A stretch of 34,154 bases of DNA from Acidisphaera sp. S103 (GTDB lineage: Bacteria; Pseudomonadota; Alphaproteobacteria; Acetobacterales; Acetobacteraceae), in NCBI RefSeq assembly GCF_009765975.1, contig NZ_LMUJ01000080.1, forward strand, positions 2,882 to 37,035, given 5' to 3'. Under the pieces are notes generated by a model. It did not search any database. It worked only from the letters and a program-made list of their open reading frames with translations, and was not told where the DNA came from. Within the stretch, counting starts at the first letter, position 1. Each line of letters starts with the position of its first letter. The translations under genes were made by a program, and so were the position numbers. This document shows positions 15,015 through 23,600 of this stretch, one piece after another.

Positions 15015-16055
15015 TCAGAGACCCGAACCGACCCGCTGCACGAGTGCCTTGGCGTAGTCGCTGGTTGAGGTCTTGCCGCCCAGATCGCCGGTACGGATGT
15101 TGTCCTGGTTCAGCACCTGGTCGATCGCCTTGCGCAAGTGCGTCGCCTGGTCGGTCAGGCCAACATGGTCCAGCATCAGGCCGGCGGCGAGCAGCAGCGC
15201 GGTGGGGTTGGCGATGCCCTTGCCCGCGATGTCGGGGGCGGAGCCGTGAACGGCTTCGAAGATCGCGGCTTTGTCGCCGATATTGGCGCCGGGCGCGGCA
15301 CCGAGGCCTCCCACCAGACCGGCGATCAGGTCGGACAGGATGTCGCCGAATAGGTTCGTCGTGACGATCACATCGAACTGCCAGGGGTTGAGCACAAGCT
15401 GCATGGCGCAGGCGTCGACAATGCGGTCGTCGAACGCGATGCGGCCTTCGTAGTCCTTGGCGACGTGCCGGCCGGCTTCCAGGAACACGCCGGTCAGTGC
15501 CTTCAGCACGTTGGCCTTGTGCACCAGCGTGACCTTTTTGCGGCCTTGCTTCAGGGCATGCTCGAAGGCGTAGCGGACGATACGGCGGGATCCTTCGCGG
15601 GTGTTCACGCCGGAGGACACCGCGACGGCGTGCGGGTCGTCGCCGACGGGGATGTAGTGCTCGAATGCGACGTAGAGGCCTTCCAGGTTCTCACGCACCA
15701 GGATCAGGTCGATGTTGTCGAAGCGGCCGCCGGGAACCAGCGTGCGGGCGGGGCGGAGGTTGGCGTAGAGCTGAAATTCCTCCCGCAGGCGGACGTTGAC
15801 GGAGCGGAAGCCGCCGCCGATCGGGGTGGTCAGCGGGCCTTTCAGGGCCAGCTTGTTGCTGCGGATACTGTCCAGCGTGGCGCCAGGCAGCGGGTCGCCG
15901 CCCGAGGCGATGCCAGCCATGCCGCCTTGCTGATGATCCCACGCGAACGGGGCACCCAGGGCGTCGAGGACCTGGACGACAGCGTCCACGATCTCCGGCC
16001 CGATACCGTCGCCGGGGATCAGGGTGGCGGGGATCTTGTTGCTGCCGTGGGTCAT
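15015..16055 (-). CDS. NAD-dependent isocitrate dehydrogenase-type enzyme
   Basis: A 346-residue beta-decarboxylating dehydrogenase of the isocitrate/isopropylmalate family. Seen: [15 protein letters not shown] (12-26), [33 protein letters not shown] (73-105) with substrate-binding Ser/Asn/Arg residues, [21 protein letters not shown] with the catalytic Lys, and [19 protein letters not shown] with metal-binding Asp residues. The segment [13 protein letters not shown] is typical of the NAD-IDH branch used in the TCA cycle of acetic acid bacteria, though homoisocitrate or tartrate-type enzymes are close relatives. The GTIxR-like motif of isopropylmalate dehydrogenase is not seen. It lies 66 bp downstream of the acyl-CoA dehydrogenase operon and may be separately transcribed. 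Confidence 0.85.
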   Translation of the reverse strand: MTHGSNKIPATLIPGDGIGPEIVDAVVQVLDALGAPFAWDHQQGGMAGIASGGDPLPGATLDSIRSNKLALKGPLTTPIGGGFRSVNVRLREEFQLYANLRPARTLVPGGRFDNIDLILVRENLEGLYVAFEHYIPVGDDPHAVAVSSGVNTREGSRRIVRYAFEHALKQGRKKVTLVHKANVLKALTGVFLEAGRHVAKDYEGRIAFDDRIVDACAMQLVLNPWQFDVIVTTNLFGDILSDLIAGLVGGLGAAPGANIGDKAAIFEAVHGSAPDIAGKGIANPTALLLAAGLMLDHVGLTDQATHLRKAIDQVLNQDNIRTGDLGGKTSTSDYAKALVQRVGSGL

Positions 16056-16121
16056 GCTGCGTCCGTGTTCGTGACTGGACGGTCGTATAGACCGGCCCCA
16101 CGGACGACGATACAGCTTAAC

Positions 16122-17213
16122 TCAGGCGCGCGATTTCCAGCCCTGCAGGTCGGCGGCCTCTTCGCGGCAGCGTTCGGGGCCGCCGAGGATCTGGCGGTTG
16201 AAGCTGATGCGCTTGAACCAGAAGTGCAGGCCCAGCAGGTCGGTGAAGCCCATGCCGCCGTGGACCTCGGTCGTCAGGCGGGCGACGTCGCGGGCCACGT
16301 CGCTCAGATGGGCCTTGGCGTGGCAGGCGGTCAGCCTGGCTTCGTCCGGCAAAGCGTCCTGGGCATAGGCGGCGTACCACATCATGCCTCGGCAGGGTTC
16401 CAGGGCGGTGACGCACTCGGCCAAAGTGTATTTCAGGCCCTGGAAGCTCCCGATGATGCGGCCGAACTGCACGCGTTCCTTGGCGAAGGCGACGGCGGCG
16501 TCGAGCATGTGCTGCGCCGAACCCAGCGTGTCGGCGGCGACGATGACGCGGCCGGCATCAAGCACCCGATGCGCGGCGGCGAGGGGGGCGTTGGCGGCAT
16601 CCAGGCGGACGGCGGGGGCGTTGTTCAACGTGACGTCGACGATCGGGCGGGTGCGGTCGATGCTGCGGTGGAACTGGGTGGAGGCGTTTGCCGCATCGAC
16701 GACGGCAGCGTGGCCGTCAGGCAGGTAGATCAGGAAATGCGTGGCTGCGCCGGCATCGGCGACGCCGGCGACGCGGCCTGACAGGCGGCCGTCGGCGTAT
16801 TGAACGGACGACGTGCCCGTCTGGCCGGCGAGGCTGGGGAAGGCGACGGCGAAGCGGCATTCCCCGGCGGCGATCATCGGCAGGTATTCGTCTTGCTGGG
16901 CCTCGCTGGCGCTGTTGATGAAGGCCAGCGTCGCCATGACGACACTGCCCAGATAAGGCACGGGGGCGGCCGCGTTGCCGAGTGCCTCGGCGGCCAGCGC
17001 GGCGTCGAGGATGCCCAGGCCGGCGCCGCCGAACCGTTCCGGGACCAGAAGGCCGTGCAGGCCAAGTTCGGTCAGGTTGTTCCACAGGGTTTCGTCGTAG
17101 CCGGTGCCGGATTCGGCGAGGACGCGCAGCCGGTCCATCGGCAGGTTGTCGGCGAGGAAGGCTCGTAACGAATCGTCGAACTGGCGTTGTTCGAGGGTCA
17201 GGCCGAAGTCCAT
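16122..17213 (-). CDS. Acyl-CoA dehydrogenase, small-subunit type
   Basis: A 363-residue FAD-dependent acyl-CoA dehydrogenase fold: N-terminal helices (MDFGLTLEQRQFDDSLRAFL), PERFGGAGLGILDAALAAEALG (58-79), a mid beta-domain with unusually weak cofactor motifs, then ERVQFGRIIGSFQGLKYTLAE and EVHGGMGFTDLLGLHFWFKR near the C-terminus. Proteins like this normally pair with a larger subunit in heterotetrameric dehydrogenases such as the ChsE/FadE28-FadE29 enzymes of sterol side-chain breakdown. The large partner is the gene just upstream, 4 bp away. The pair likely introduces a double bond into a bulky or branched acyl-CoA; the substrate is not known. Confidence 0.9.
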   Translation of the reverse strand: MDFGLTLEQRQFDDSLRAFLADNLPMDRLRVLAESGTGYDETLWNNLTELGLHGLLVPERFGGAGLGILDAALAAEALGNAAAPVPYLGSVVMATLAFINSASEAQQDEYLPMIAAGECRFAVAFPSLAGQTGTSSVQYADGRLSGRVAGVADAGAATHFLIYLPDGHAAVVDAANASTQFHRSIDRTRPIVDVTLNNAPAVRLDAANAPLAAAHRVLDAGRVIVAADTLGSAQHMLDAAVAFAKERVQFGRIIGSFQGLKYTLAECVTALEPCRGMMWYAAYAQDALPDEARLTACHAKAHLSDVARDVARLTTEVHGGMGFTDLLGLHFWFKRISFNRQILGGPERCREEAADLQGWKSRA

Positions 17214-17217
17214 TGTG

Positions 17218-18426
17218 TTACGCCCTTCCGGCCGCTTTCGGCTCGCGCGGCAGATCCAGGCCGCGTTCGCCGATGATGTTCTTTTGGATATTGGTGGACC
17301 CGCCGCCGATCATCAGGCCGACATCGTACATGTAGTCGATGTTCCAGGTCGTTGCGTCATCGTCCTCGGCATCCTCGCCGAGGGATTCGTAGGGCAGGCC
17401 GGCCGCGCCGAGGGCGTCGACGGCGAGGGAGGACAGGCGGAAGCCCAACATGGTGCCGCCGTATTTGATGATCATGCGCTTGACGCCGGAATCGACGCCT
17501 TGGGCAGCCTCGGTGAGCAGGCGCAGGTTGTGGGCTTTCCAGGCCATCACCTCACCTTGCAGGCGCAGTAGGCGGTCGCGGTATTCGGGCATCGCGATCA
17601 GCTTGGTGCCGTCGATTTCCGATGTCTGCAACAGGGAGATCAGTTGTTCGAACCTGGCGGTCATTTTACCGGCGTCGCCGATCATCAGGCGTTCGTGCTT
17701 GAGCGTGACGTTGGCGACGTACCAGCCTTTGCCTCGGCCGAGGACGATCTGCGATTCGGGGACTTTGACGTCGGTGAAGAAGACTTCGTTGAATTCGTTA
17801 CGGCCAGTCATGGTTTTCAGCGGACGCGGGTCCAGGCCGGGGGACTTCATCGACAGCAGCAGATAGGATAGGCCGTCGTGCTTCGACTTGTCCGGTTCGG
17901 TGCGGCACAGCAGGAACATCATGTCGGCGTAATGAGCGGAGCTGGTCCAGATCTTCTGGCCGTTGACGATCCAGTGCCCGTCTTTCAATTCTGCCTTGGT
18001 CTGGGCATTGGCGAGGTCGCTGCCGTTGTTGGGTTCGGAGTAGCCCTGGCACCAGATGATGTCGCCGCGGATGGTGGGGCCGACGTATTGGCGCTTTTGC
18101 TCGTCCGTTCCGAGTTCCAGCAACGTGGGCACCAGCATGGAGATGCCTTGGTTGGTCAATCCCGCATACACATTGGCTCGGGCGAATTCACCAGCGATGA
18201 CGGCGGCGGCCATTACATCGGGGGTGGCGCCGAAGCCGCCGTATTCCTTGGGGATCGTGCGGCCAGCGTAACCGTTCTCGACCAGGCGCTTCTGCCAGTC
18301 CAGGGTTTTCTGGTCGGGGCGTTTGCGGCCTCCGCCGACCTTGGGCGACTTGTCGCCATGCTGGCGGATGAAGTCTCGGATTTCCGCTTGCAGGATCCGA
18401 TACGGTTCGGACAGGGTGAGGTCCAT
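17218..18426 (-). CDS. Acyl-CoA dehydrogenase, large-subunit type
   Basis: A 402-residue acyl-CoA dehydrogenase. Seen: RTIPKEYGGFGATPDV (about 55-70), the flavin/substrate loop WCQGYSEPNNGSDLANAQTKA (125-145), IVNGQKIWTSSAHYADMMFLLCRT (153-176), FTDVKVPESQIVLGRGKGW, and the C-terminal IGGGSTNIQKNIIGERGL. In medium-chain enzymes the last segment carries the catalytic Glu (YEGT); here that position is Gly, so the base must come from elsewhere, as in several heteromeric or isovaleryl-type enzymes. The ATG at 18426 has GAGGAGG 5 bases upstream. The gene lies 10 bp after the LLM oxidoreductase and 4 bp before the small subunit, in one operon. Confidence 0.92.
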   Translation of the reverse strand: MDLTLSEPYRILQAEIRDFIRQHGDKSPKVGGGRKRPDQKTLDWQKRLVENGYAGRTIPKEYGGFGATPDVMAAAVIAGEFARANVYAGLTNQGISMLVPTLLELGTDEQKRQYVGPTIRGDIIWCQGYSEPNNGSDLANAQTKAELKDGHWIVNGQKIWTSSAHYADMMFLLCRTEPDKSKHDGLSYLLLSMKSPGLDPRPLKTMTGRNEFNEVFFTDVKVPESQIVLGRGKGWYVANVTLKHERLMIGDAGKMTARFEQLISLLQTSEIDGTKLIAMPEYRDRLLRLQGEVMAWKAHNLRLLTEAAQGVDSGVKRMIIKYGGTMLGFRLSSLAVDALGAAGLPYESLGEDAEDDDATTWNIDYMYDVGLMIGGGSTNIQKNIIGERGLDLPREPKAAGRA

Positions 18427-18436
18427 TGCTTCCTCC

Positions 18437-19432
18437 TCAAAGATCGGCGGCGAGACGGCCAACCCGGCGAATGCTGGCGAGGACGTCCTGCTGCGATACG
18501 CCGGGCCAGGCCATGCGGAAACGGAATTCGGTGGCGCCGAGTTCATCGCGATAGCGTTGCAGTTCGTCGCGCACAAATGCCTCGTCACCGACGACGAAAC
18601 GATCGCGGGCGAATTCGGTGAAGCCGGCCGGACCGGCGGATGGATCGAATGTGCCCCAGCCGTTGCCGGCGTAGCGGGCATATTTCGCCGACAGCGGACC
18701 AGCGGCCAACGCGATGGCGGTTTTCATATCGGGGCCGCAAAAGCATTCGCGGGCGATCTGGCGCGGGTAGTTCAGGGGTTTGCCGTGGGCGATGCGGGCT
18801 TCGTGGAACATGGTGTACCAGCGTCGAAGGTCGTCTCGGCCCATGGCGCCGGCGCAGATCCAGGAATCGCCGATCTCGGCGGCGCGTTTGACGCCATCAT
18901 CGACGGCGCTGCCGACCCAGATGGGGATCCCGGCGGGGTTTTTCGGGCGCAGGCTGAGGCTGATATTGTCGAAATGCAGGTATTTGCCGTGAAAGGTGAC
19001 GCTTTCTTCCGTCCACAGGCGGCGCATCACCTCGATATATTCGCGGAAGCGGGGCACGCGGGATTTGCGCTCGACGCCGAAGGCCTGGAATTCGGGCTCG
19101 CGGTAGCCCAGGCCGACGCCGAGGGTGAAATTTCCGCCGGTCAGATGGTCGATCGTCGCGGCTTCCTCGGCCAGCAGGACGGGGTTGAGCATGGGCAGCA
19201 GCAGCACGCCGGTGCCGAGCGTCAGGCCGGGGGCGATGCCGGCAAGCAGGCCGAGGATGGGGGATGTCGAAAGCTGCCGCATATTCGGACCGCTGACGAA
19301 ATGCTGCGGCAGCCAGAGCGAGGAAAAGCCTGCGTCCCTGGCGGTCTGCACCTGTTCCAGCATATTGGGGATGTGAAGGCCATCATCGTGGGCGGCTTCC
19401 CATTCCAACGGTATGAACAGGCCGACTTTCAT
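18437..19432 (-). CDS. LLM-class flavin-dependent oxidoreductase
   Basis: A 331-residue luciferase-like monooxygenase-fold protein using FMN or F420. It shows MKVGLFIPLEWEAA, ARDAGFSSLWLPQHFV (31-46), PGLTLGTGVLLLP, ATIDHLTGGNFTLGVGLGYREPEFQAFG (92-119), RFREYIEVMRRLWTEESVTFHGKYLHF (128-154) and PIWVGSAVDDGVKRAAEIGDSWI. The ATG at 19432 has AAGGAGGG 8 bases upstream. It sits between the MFS transporter (15 bp) and the acyl-CoA dehydrogenase pair (10 bp), so it likely oxygenates the compound imported and then broken down by its neighbours. FMN is more likely than F420, but the choice is inferred. Confidence 0.9.
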   Translation of the reverse strand: MKVGLFIPLEWEAAHDDGLHIPNMLEQVQTARDAGFSSLWLPQHFVSGPNMRQLSTSPILGLLAGIAPGLTLGTGVLLLPMLNPVLLAEEAATIDHLTGGNFTLGVGLGYREPEFQAFGVERKSRVPRFREYIEVMRRLWTEESVTFHGKYLHFDNISLSLRPKNPAGIPIWVGSAVDDGVKRAAEIGDSWICAGAMGRDDLRRWYTMFHEARIAHGKPLNYPRQIARECFCGPDMKTAIALAAGPLSAKYARYAGNGWGTFDPSAGPAGFTEFARDRFVVGDEAFVRDELQRYRDELGATEFRFRMAWPGVSQQDVLASIRRVGRLAADL

Positions 19433-19447
19433 GATCGCGTCCCTCCT

Positions 19448-20746
19448 TCAGCTCGCATAGGCCGGTGCCGGTTGCGGCGCGCCGACCGGGCGGCGGGTCA
19501 TCGTCAGCGTGATGACGGCACCGATGATCAGCAGCGCGCCGGCCAGCAGGAAGGCGCTGGTGAAACTACCGGTTGCGAAAACGATGTAGCCGGTGGCGAT
19601 GGGGGCGGCGAGGCCGAAGATGTTGCCGCCCAACTGGATCCAGCCGATCGCCGTGCCGATGCTTTTGCCGGCGTGCAGCAGGTCGTTGGTCAGTGAGTAG
19701 GTGTTGACGAACACGCTCTGCACGCAGGCGAGGGAGAAGGTGAGTTCCACCAGCAGCATGGCCTCGGATGGCGTGTATGGTGCCAGCACCATGACCGAGG
19801 CACCGAAGGCCAATATCACCACGGCGTAACGCCGCTTTCCGGCTTTGACTGCCTCGGGAGTCAGCAGGTGATCGCATAGCCGCCCCATGCCGATCGTCAG
19901 CACCATGGCGCCGAAATAGCAGATGCCCGTTTCCAGGCCGGAATGCATGATGTTGAGGCCTCGGCTTTGCACCAGGTAGGTCGGCAGCCAGGTCAGGAAC
20001 AGATACTGCGTGTAGTTCACGCAGCCTTGCACCAGGAACAGGCCCCACATGGTCTGGTAACTGAGAAGTTCCTTCAGTTTCATTCCGCCGGTGTCGCTGG
20101 TGCCGCCGGGGGAACGTTCCGCCAGGATCATGCGGCGTTCGGCGGGTTGCAGGAAGGGTGCGTCCTCGGGGTCGCGGTACACCGCCAGCCAGACGATGAC
20201 CCAGAGAAAACCGAGCGCTCCGGAGAAAACGAAGGAGAGGCGCCAGCCGATGGTGCTGACCAGCCAGGCGATGGTGATGGCGGAGATGGCCGTGCCGAAG
20301 GCCGGGCCGGAGCCGGAAATCGAGAATGCCAAGGCGCGTTCCTTCACCGGCGCCCATTCGCGGATGGCGCGCGCGGCCATCGGGAAGGTCGGCGATTCGC
20401 CGATGCCCAGCAGCAGGCGCGAAATGAATACAAACGGAAAGCTGGTCGCGGCGGCGGTCAACGCCGTGGCGGCGGACCAGAAGGCGATGCAGCGAGCGGC
20501 CGTTTTGCGGGTGCCCCACTGGTCGAGAACCATACCGGCGGGTAACTGACAGGGCGCGTAGGACCAGATGAAGGCGGACAGCAGGTAACCGACGGCGATC
20601 GGGGTGAGTGTGAACTGCGCGATCAATATCGGCATGGCGACGGATAGTACCGTGCGGTCGAAATAGTTGATCAACGTCATGGTGAACAAAAGGCCATAGA
20701 CGATGTAGCGTTTGCGCCCGGGCTGTTCCGCTCGGCTGTCGGACAT
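19448..20746 (-). CDS. MFS transporter, anion:cation symporter type
   Basis: A 12-helix major facilitator, about 432 residues. Early motifs NYFDRTVLSVAMPI and DQWGTRKTAARCIAFWSAATALTA (the DxxGxRK-type loop 2-3 motif) and RLLLGIGESPTFPMAARAIREW (helix 4) are typical of the ACS branch, which imports organic anions such as aromatic acids, hexuronates or allantoate. The ATG at 20746 was preferred over the GTG at 20758; neither has a strong ribosome site. It is the first gene of the operon that continues into the LLM oxidoreductase and acyl-CoA dehydrogenases and is transcribed divergently from the ThDP enzyme. It probably brings in the substrate of this pathway. Confidence 0.9.
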   Translation of the reverse strand: MSDSRAEQPGRKRYIVYGLLFTMTLINYFDRTVLSVAMPILIAQFTLTPIAVGYLLSAFIWSYAPCQLPAGMVLDQWGTRKTAARCIAFWSAATALTAAATSFPFVFISRLLLGIGESPTFPMAARAIREWAPVKERALAFSISGSGPAFGTAISAITIAWLVSTIGWRLSFVFSGALGFLWVIVWLAVYRDPEDAPFLQPAERRMILAERSPGGTSDTGGMKLKELLSYQTMWGLFLVQGCVNYTQYLFLTWLPTYLVQSRGLNIMHSGLETGICYFGAMVLTIGMGRLCDHLLTPEAVKAGKRRYAVVILAFGASVMVLAPYTPSEAMLLVELTFSLACVQSVFVNTYSLTNDLLHAGKSIGTAIGWIQLGGNIFGLAAPIATGYIVFATGSFTSAFLLAGALLIIGAVITLTMTRRPVGAPQPAPAYAS

Positions 20747-20884
20747 TGTTTTTCCCACCCATTTTTGGTTGCGGGCAACCTATGCCGGGCATCCGGGTGG
20801 GTCAATGGACGCGCCGATTTGTGCGTATCCAGGCATCGCGGCATGATGCATCCCGAAACGCTGGAACGACCGGGAAGAACCACC

Positions 20885-22555
20885 ATGAAAGCATACGAAG
20901 CGATTGCTCAATCTCTCAAGGCCGAGGGCATGACAGACTTTTTTGGCCTGATGGGTGACGGCAACATGTGGCTGTGGGGCGCACTGTGCCGCGACAAATC
21001 CATCAAGGCGTACAACGCCCGGCATGAGTCGATGGCGGTGTCCATGGCTGATGGCTATGCCCGCACCACCGGCAAAGTGGGCGTGGCGATGGTCACCTGC
21101 GGTCCCGGCCTGACCCAATGCGGCACGTCGCTGATCGCGGCGTATCGCGGGCGGACGCCGGTGGTGCTGATCGCCGGTGAAATCATGCAGGGTGCCAAGA
21201 ACAAGACCCAGTCGATGGACCAGCGCCGTTTCGTCGAGGCCAGTTATGCGAGATTTCATACCGTAACGACCCTCGACAATATGGCGGAGGAAATCGCCGA
21301 GGCATTCTACGCGGCCAGGGTTCACCGTGTGCCGGTCGTACTGAACCTGCCGATGGATTTGCAGGAGGACGAGATCGACTGGGACTACGAATATCGTCCG
21401 TCCACGGATTTCCTGCCGCCCCGCATGGAAACACCCAGCCCCGACGCGTTGGCACCGGTGATCGAGAAACTGATCGCCGCGGAACGGCCAGTCATCATCG
21501 CGGGACGGGGCGCTCGGGCGTCCGGCGCGAAGGACGCGATCATCGAACTGGCCGACCGGGTCGGGGCGCTGCTGGCGACATCGTTGCAAGGGAAAGGGTA
21601 TTTCGCCGGGCATCCGTGGGACATCGGAATCGCGGGGGCGTTTGCCTCGGCGCCGTCGGAGCATCTGTTGGCGGAGGCCGATTTCGTCCTGGGGGTCGGC
21701 GCGGAGCTTGGCTACTACACCACGGAAGGCGGGCTGCTGTTTCCGTCGGCCGAGGTCGCGCGTATCGACATCAAGGCGGCGCCTGAGGAAATCGGTGTCA
21801 TTCCGGGTTTGTACGTGCAGGGTGACGGCCGCAAGTCGGTCGCGGCGATCAACGAAGCGTTGGCTGCTCGGCAGGTTCGCAAGACCGGGCTGCGCACCGA
21901 TGCCACAAAGAAGATCCTGGATGCGCCGGCGCATCGATTCGACCCGCCGAAGGATGGGATCGATCCGCGGGCGCTGGCGGGACATCTCGGTGCCGGGCTG
22001 CCGAAGGGATTGTTGCTGACCTGCGGCGCCGGGCACTTCTTCTCGTGGATCGGGATGTACATGCCGCTGCCTGAGGGGGCGGAGATTCAGTATTCCTACA
22101 ACTTCGGCGCGGTGGGGCAAGGGATCGGCGTGGCGATCGGCACCGGCGCGGGCAATCCCGGCCGTCAGCATGTCGCGGTGGAAGGTGACGGCAGCCTGAT
22201 GTTCAATTTGCAGGAACTGGAAACCATCGTCCGGCACAAGATGCAGATGGTGCTGATTGTCTGGAACGATGCCGGCTATGGCGCCGAGGTGCACAAGCTG
22301 GTGGCGAAGGGATTCGACGAGAAACTGGCGCAGTGGGAATCACCGGATTTCGTCGCACTGGCGAAGGCCTTTGGTGGTGACGGTGTGAAACTGGCGGCGG
22401 CGTCGGAGATCGGCGGCGCGGTTGCCGAGGGTCTGCGCAAGGGTGGATTGTACCTGATCGATGCGCGGGTGTCGCCGACCACGCCGACGGACCCGTATGC
22501 GAAAGTGCATTTCGGGACCGAAAGCAAGGCACCGCTGCTGCGGCCGGTCGCGTAA
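20885..22555 (+). CDS. Thiamine-diphosphate enzyme, acetolactate-synthase-like
   Basis: A 556-residue ThDP-dependent enzyme with three domains. The pyrimidine-binding domain has the activating Glu48 in NARHESMAVSMADGYARTTGK, followed by TCGPGLTQCGTSLIAAYRGRTPVV. The central domain runs about 190-330, with RPVIIAGRGARASGA. The PP-binding domain has the ThDP motif GDG at 434-436 through N461 (VWNDAGYG). The family includes acetolactate synthase, benzoylformate decarboxylase and oxalyl-CoA decarboxylase; the conserved residues do not decide the substrate. No regulatory ilvN subunit is nearby, so a catabolic C-C lyase or decarboxylase is more likely than amino-acid biosynthesis. It overlaps the next gene by one base. 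Confidence 0.92.
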   Translation: MKAYEAIAQSLKAEGMTDFFGLMGDGNMWLWGALCRDKSIKAYNARHESMAVSMADGYARTTGKVGVAMVTCGPGLTQCGTSLIAAYRGRTPVVLIAGEIMQGAKNKTQSMDQRRFVEASYARFHTVTTLDNMAEEIAEAFYAARVHRVPVVLNLPMDLQEDEIDWDYEYRPSTDFLPPRMETPSPDALAPVIEKLIAAERPVIIAGRGARASGAKDAIIELADRVGALLATSLQGKGYFAGHPWDIGIAGAFASAPSEHLLAEADFVLGVGAELGYYTTEGGLLFPSAEVARIDIKAAPEEIGVIPGLYVQGDGRKSVAAINEALAARQVRKTGLRTDATKKILDAPAHRFDPPKDGIDPRALAGHLGAGLPKGLLLTCGAGHFFSWIGMYMPLPEGAEIQYSYNFGAVGQGIGVAIGTGAGNPGRQHVAVEGDGSLMFNLQELETIVRHKMQMVLIVWNDAGYGAEVHKLVAKGFDEKLAQWESPDFVALAKAFGGDGVKLAAASEIGGAVAEGLRKGGLYLIDARVSPTTPTDPYAKVHFGTESKAPLLRPVA

Positions 22556-23136
22556 TGCATTTCGAAGGATCGTTTAGCGTCCCCGGCCGGCCCGGGGACA
22601 TCATTCGCCGCTTTGCAGACGTGCCTCGGATGGCCCGTTGTATGCCGGGTGCGGTGCTGGAACCACAGGCCGAGGATGGGTCATGGCCGGGCGGTATGAT
22701 CGTTGCGTTCGGGCCGAAGAAGATCAACTTCAAGGGTCGTGTGACGACGGCGTTCGACTTTGATGCCCTGACAGGGTCGCTGCATGGCCGCGGTTCGGCC
22801 GATATGCGGGCTGCTCGTATTGGCGTGAAGGTTGGGTTTTCGTTACGGAACGACCCGGCCGCGGCGGTGCCCACGACGGTGGTGGATATCGTGTCCGACG
22901 CGGAACTCGGCGGTGTGCTGGCGGACTTCGCCCGCACCGGCGGGGTTGCGGTCGCCAACGTCATCATGGCCGATTTCGCCAAACGGGCGGCGGAGGAGTT
23001 CGCGCAAGACGAAACGCGAGTGACCGAGTCGGCGCCGGCGGCGCCCGTTCCGCTGTCCGCCGGTGGCGTGCTGTGGGCGGTGATCAAGGCGCAATTCGCA
23101 CGGCTTGGACGGGTGCTGGGACTGGTTCGTCATTAG
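22555..23136 (+). CDS. CoxG-like SRPBCC-fold protein, 193 aa
   Basis: A SRPBCC/CoxG-family protein (carbon monoxide dehydrogenase subunit G type). The opening MHFEGSFSVPGRPGDIIRRFADVPRMARCMPGAVLE (1-36) and the FKGRVTTAFDFDALTGSLHGRGSADMRAARI stretch are typical. The C-terminus has a hydrophobic/basic helix (VLWAVIKAQFARLGRVLGLVR) that could anchor it to the membrane, as CoxG does. In the Cox system it recruits the molybdoenzyme to the membrane; no coxMSL genes are present here, so it must serve another partner, possibly the ThDP enzyme. Its ATG overlaps the TAA of that gene as TAATG, implying translational coupling. Confidence 0.88.
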   Translation: MHFEGSFSVPGRPGDIIRRFADVPRMARCMPGAVLEPQAEDGSWPGGMIVAFGPKKINFKGRVTTAFDFDALTGSLHGRGSADMRAARIGVKVGFSLRNDPAAAVPTTVVDIVSDAELGGVLADFARTGGVAVANVIMADFAKRAAEEFAQDETRVTESAPAAPVPLSAGGVLWAVIKAQFARLGRVLGLVRH

Positions 23137-23600
23137 CTGCTTGTTCTCATGGGCGGCGGGTTGGCCTTGTTCTGCATCCGGGCGTAGGGGAATTCGGCCG
23201 ATTTCCTGCGCAATTGTGTGATGCGCCCGAGGCGAGTTCGCGAATCAGCTCACGCGGCGGTTGGATGTTTTACGTGCGCTGCCGTTGCCGGGCGATGCGC
23301 CGGCTTGAACGCCGCATGCCGATCTTGTGATTGACAGGCCCTTGAATAGCACCGCGGAAAATGTCCCCTTAGAAATTAAAGCTTTCTTTACTAATTCGTG
23401 CATATTGAACGTTCTGACCGCGGGGTCGTGACATGGATGTTCATTCTGTGGACCTGGGTATGGCCGCATGAGTACCGGAGCTGGCTTGCGCCGAAGCATG
23501 GCGTTCGCGGCAACGGCAAGCAATGAGCAAATCCGGCCGGTACCCAACTGCGAAGCCATTGTAAGGGCTCGGGATCCGACGTCTCGCGGGTGGGTCTCCG
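23137..23600. other. Intergenic region before the GGDEF-EAL gene
   Basis: A 464-bp stretch without a supported gene. It includes an AT-rich segment around 23370-23400 with a palindromic AAAGCTTT, and a TTGACA word at 23335 without a good -10 partner. It most likely holds the promoter of the GGDEF-EAL gene and the 3' end of the preceding operon. Open frames on the minus strand here are not protein-like. Confidence 0.45.

Noticed and set aside
15465-16781. 438-codon open frame on the plus strand
   Set aside because: It is antisense to the isocitrate dehydrogenase and acyl-CoA dehydrogenase genes, which have strong motifs. The translation is Gly/Ala/Val/Asp-rich without domains.
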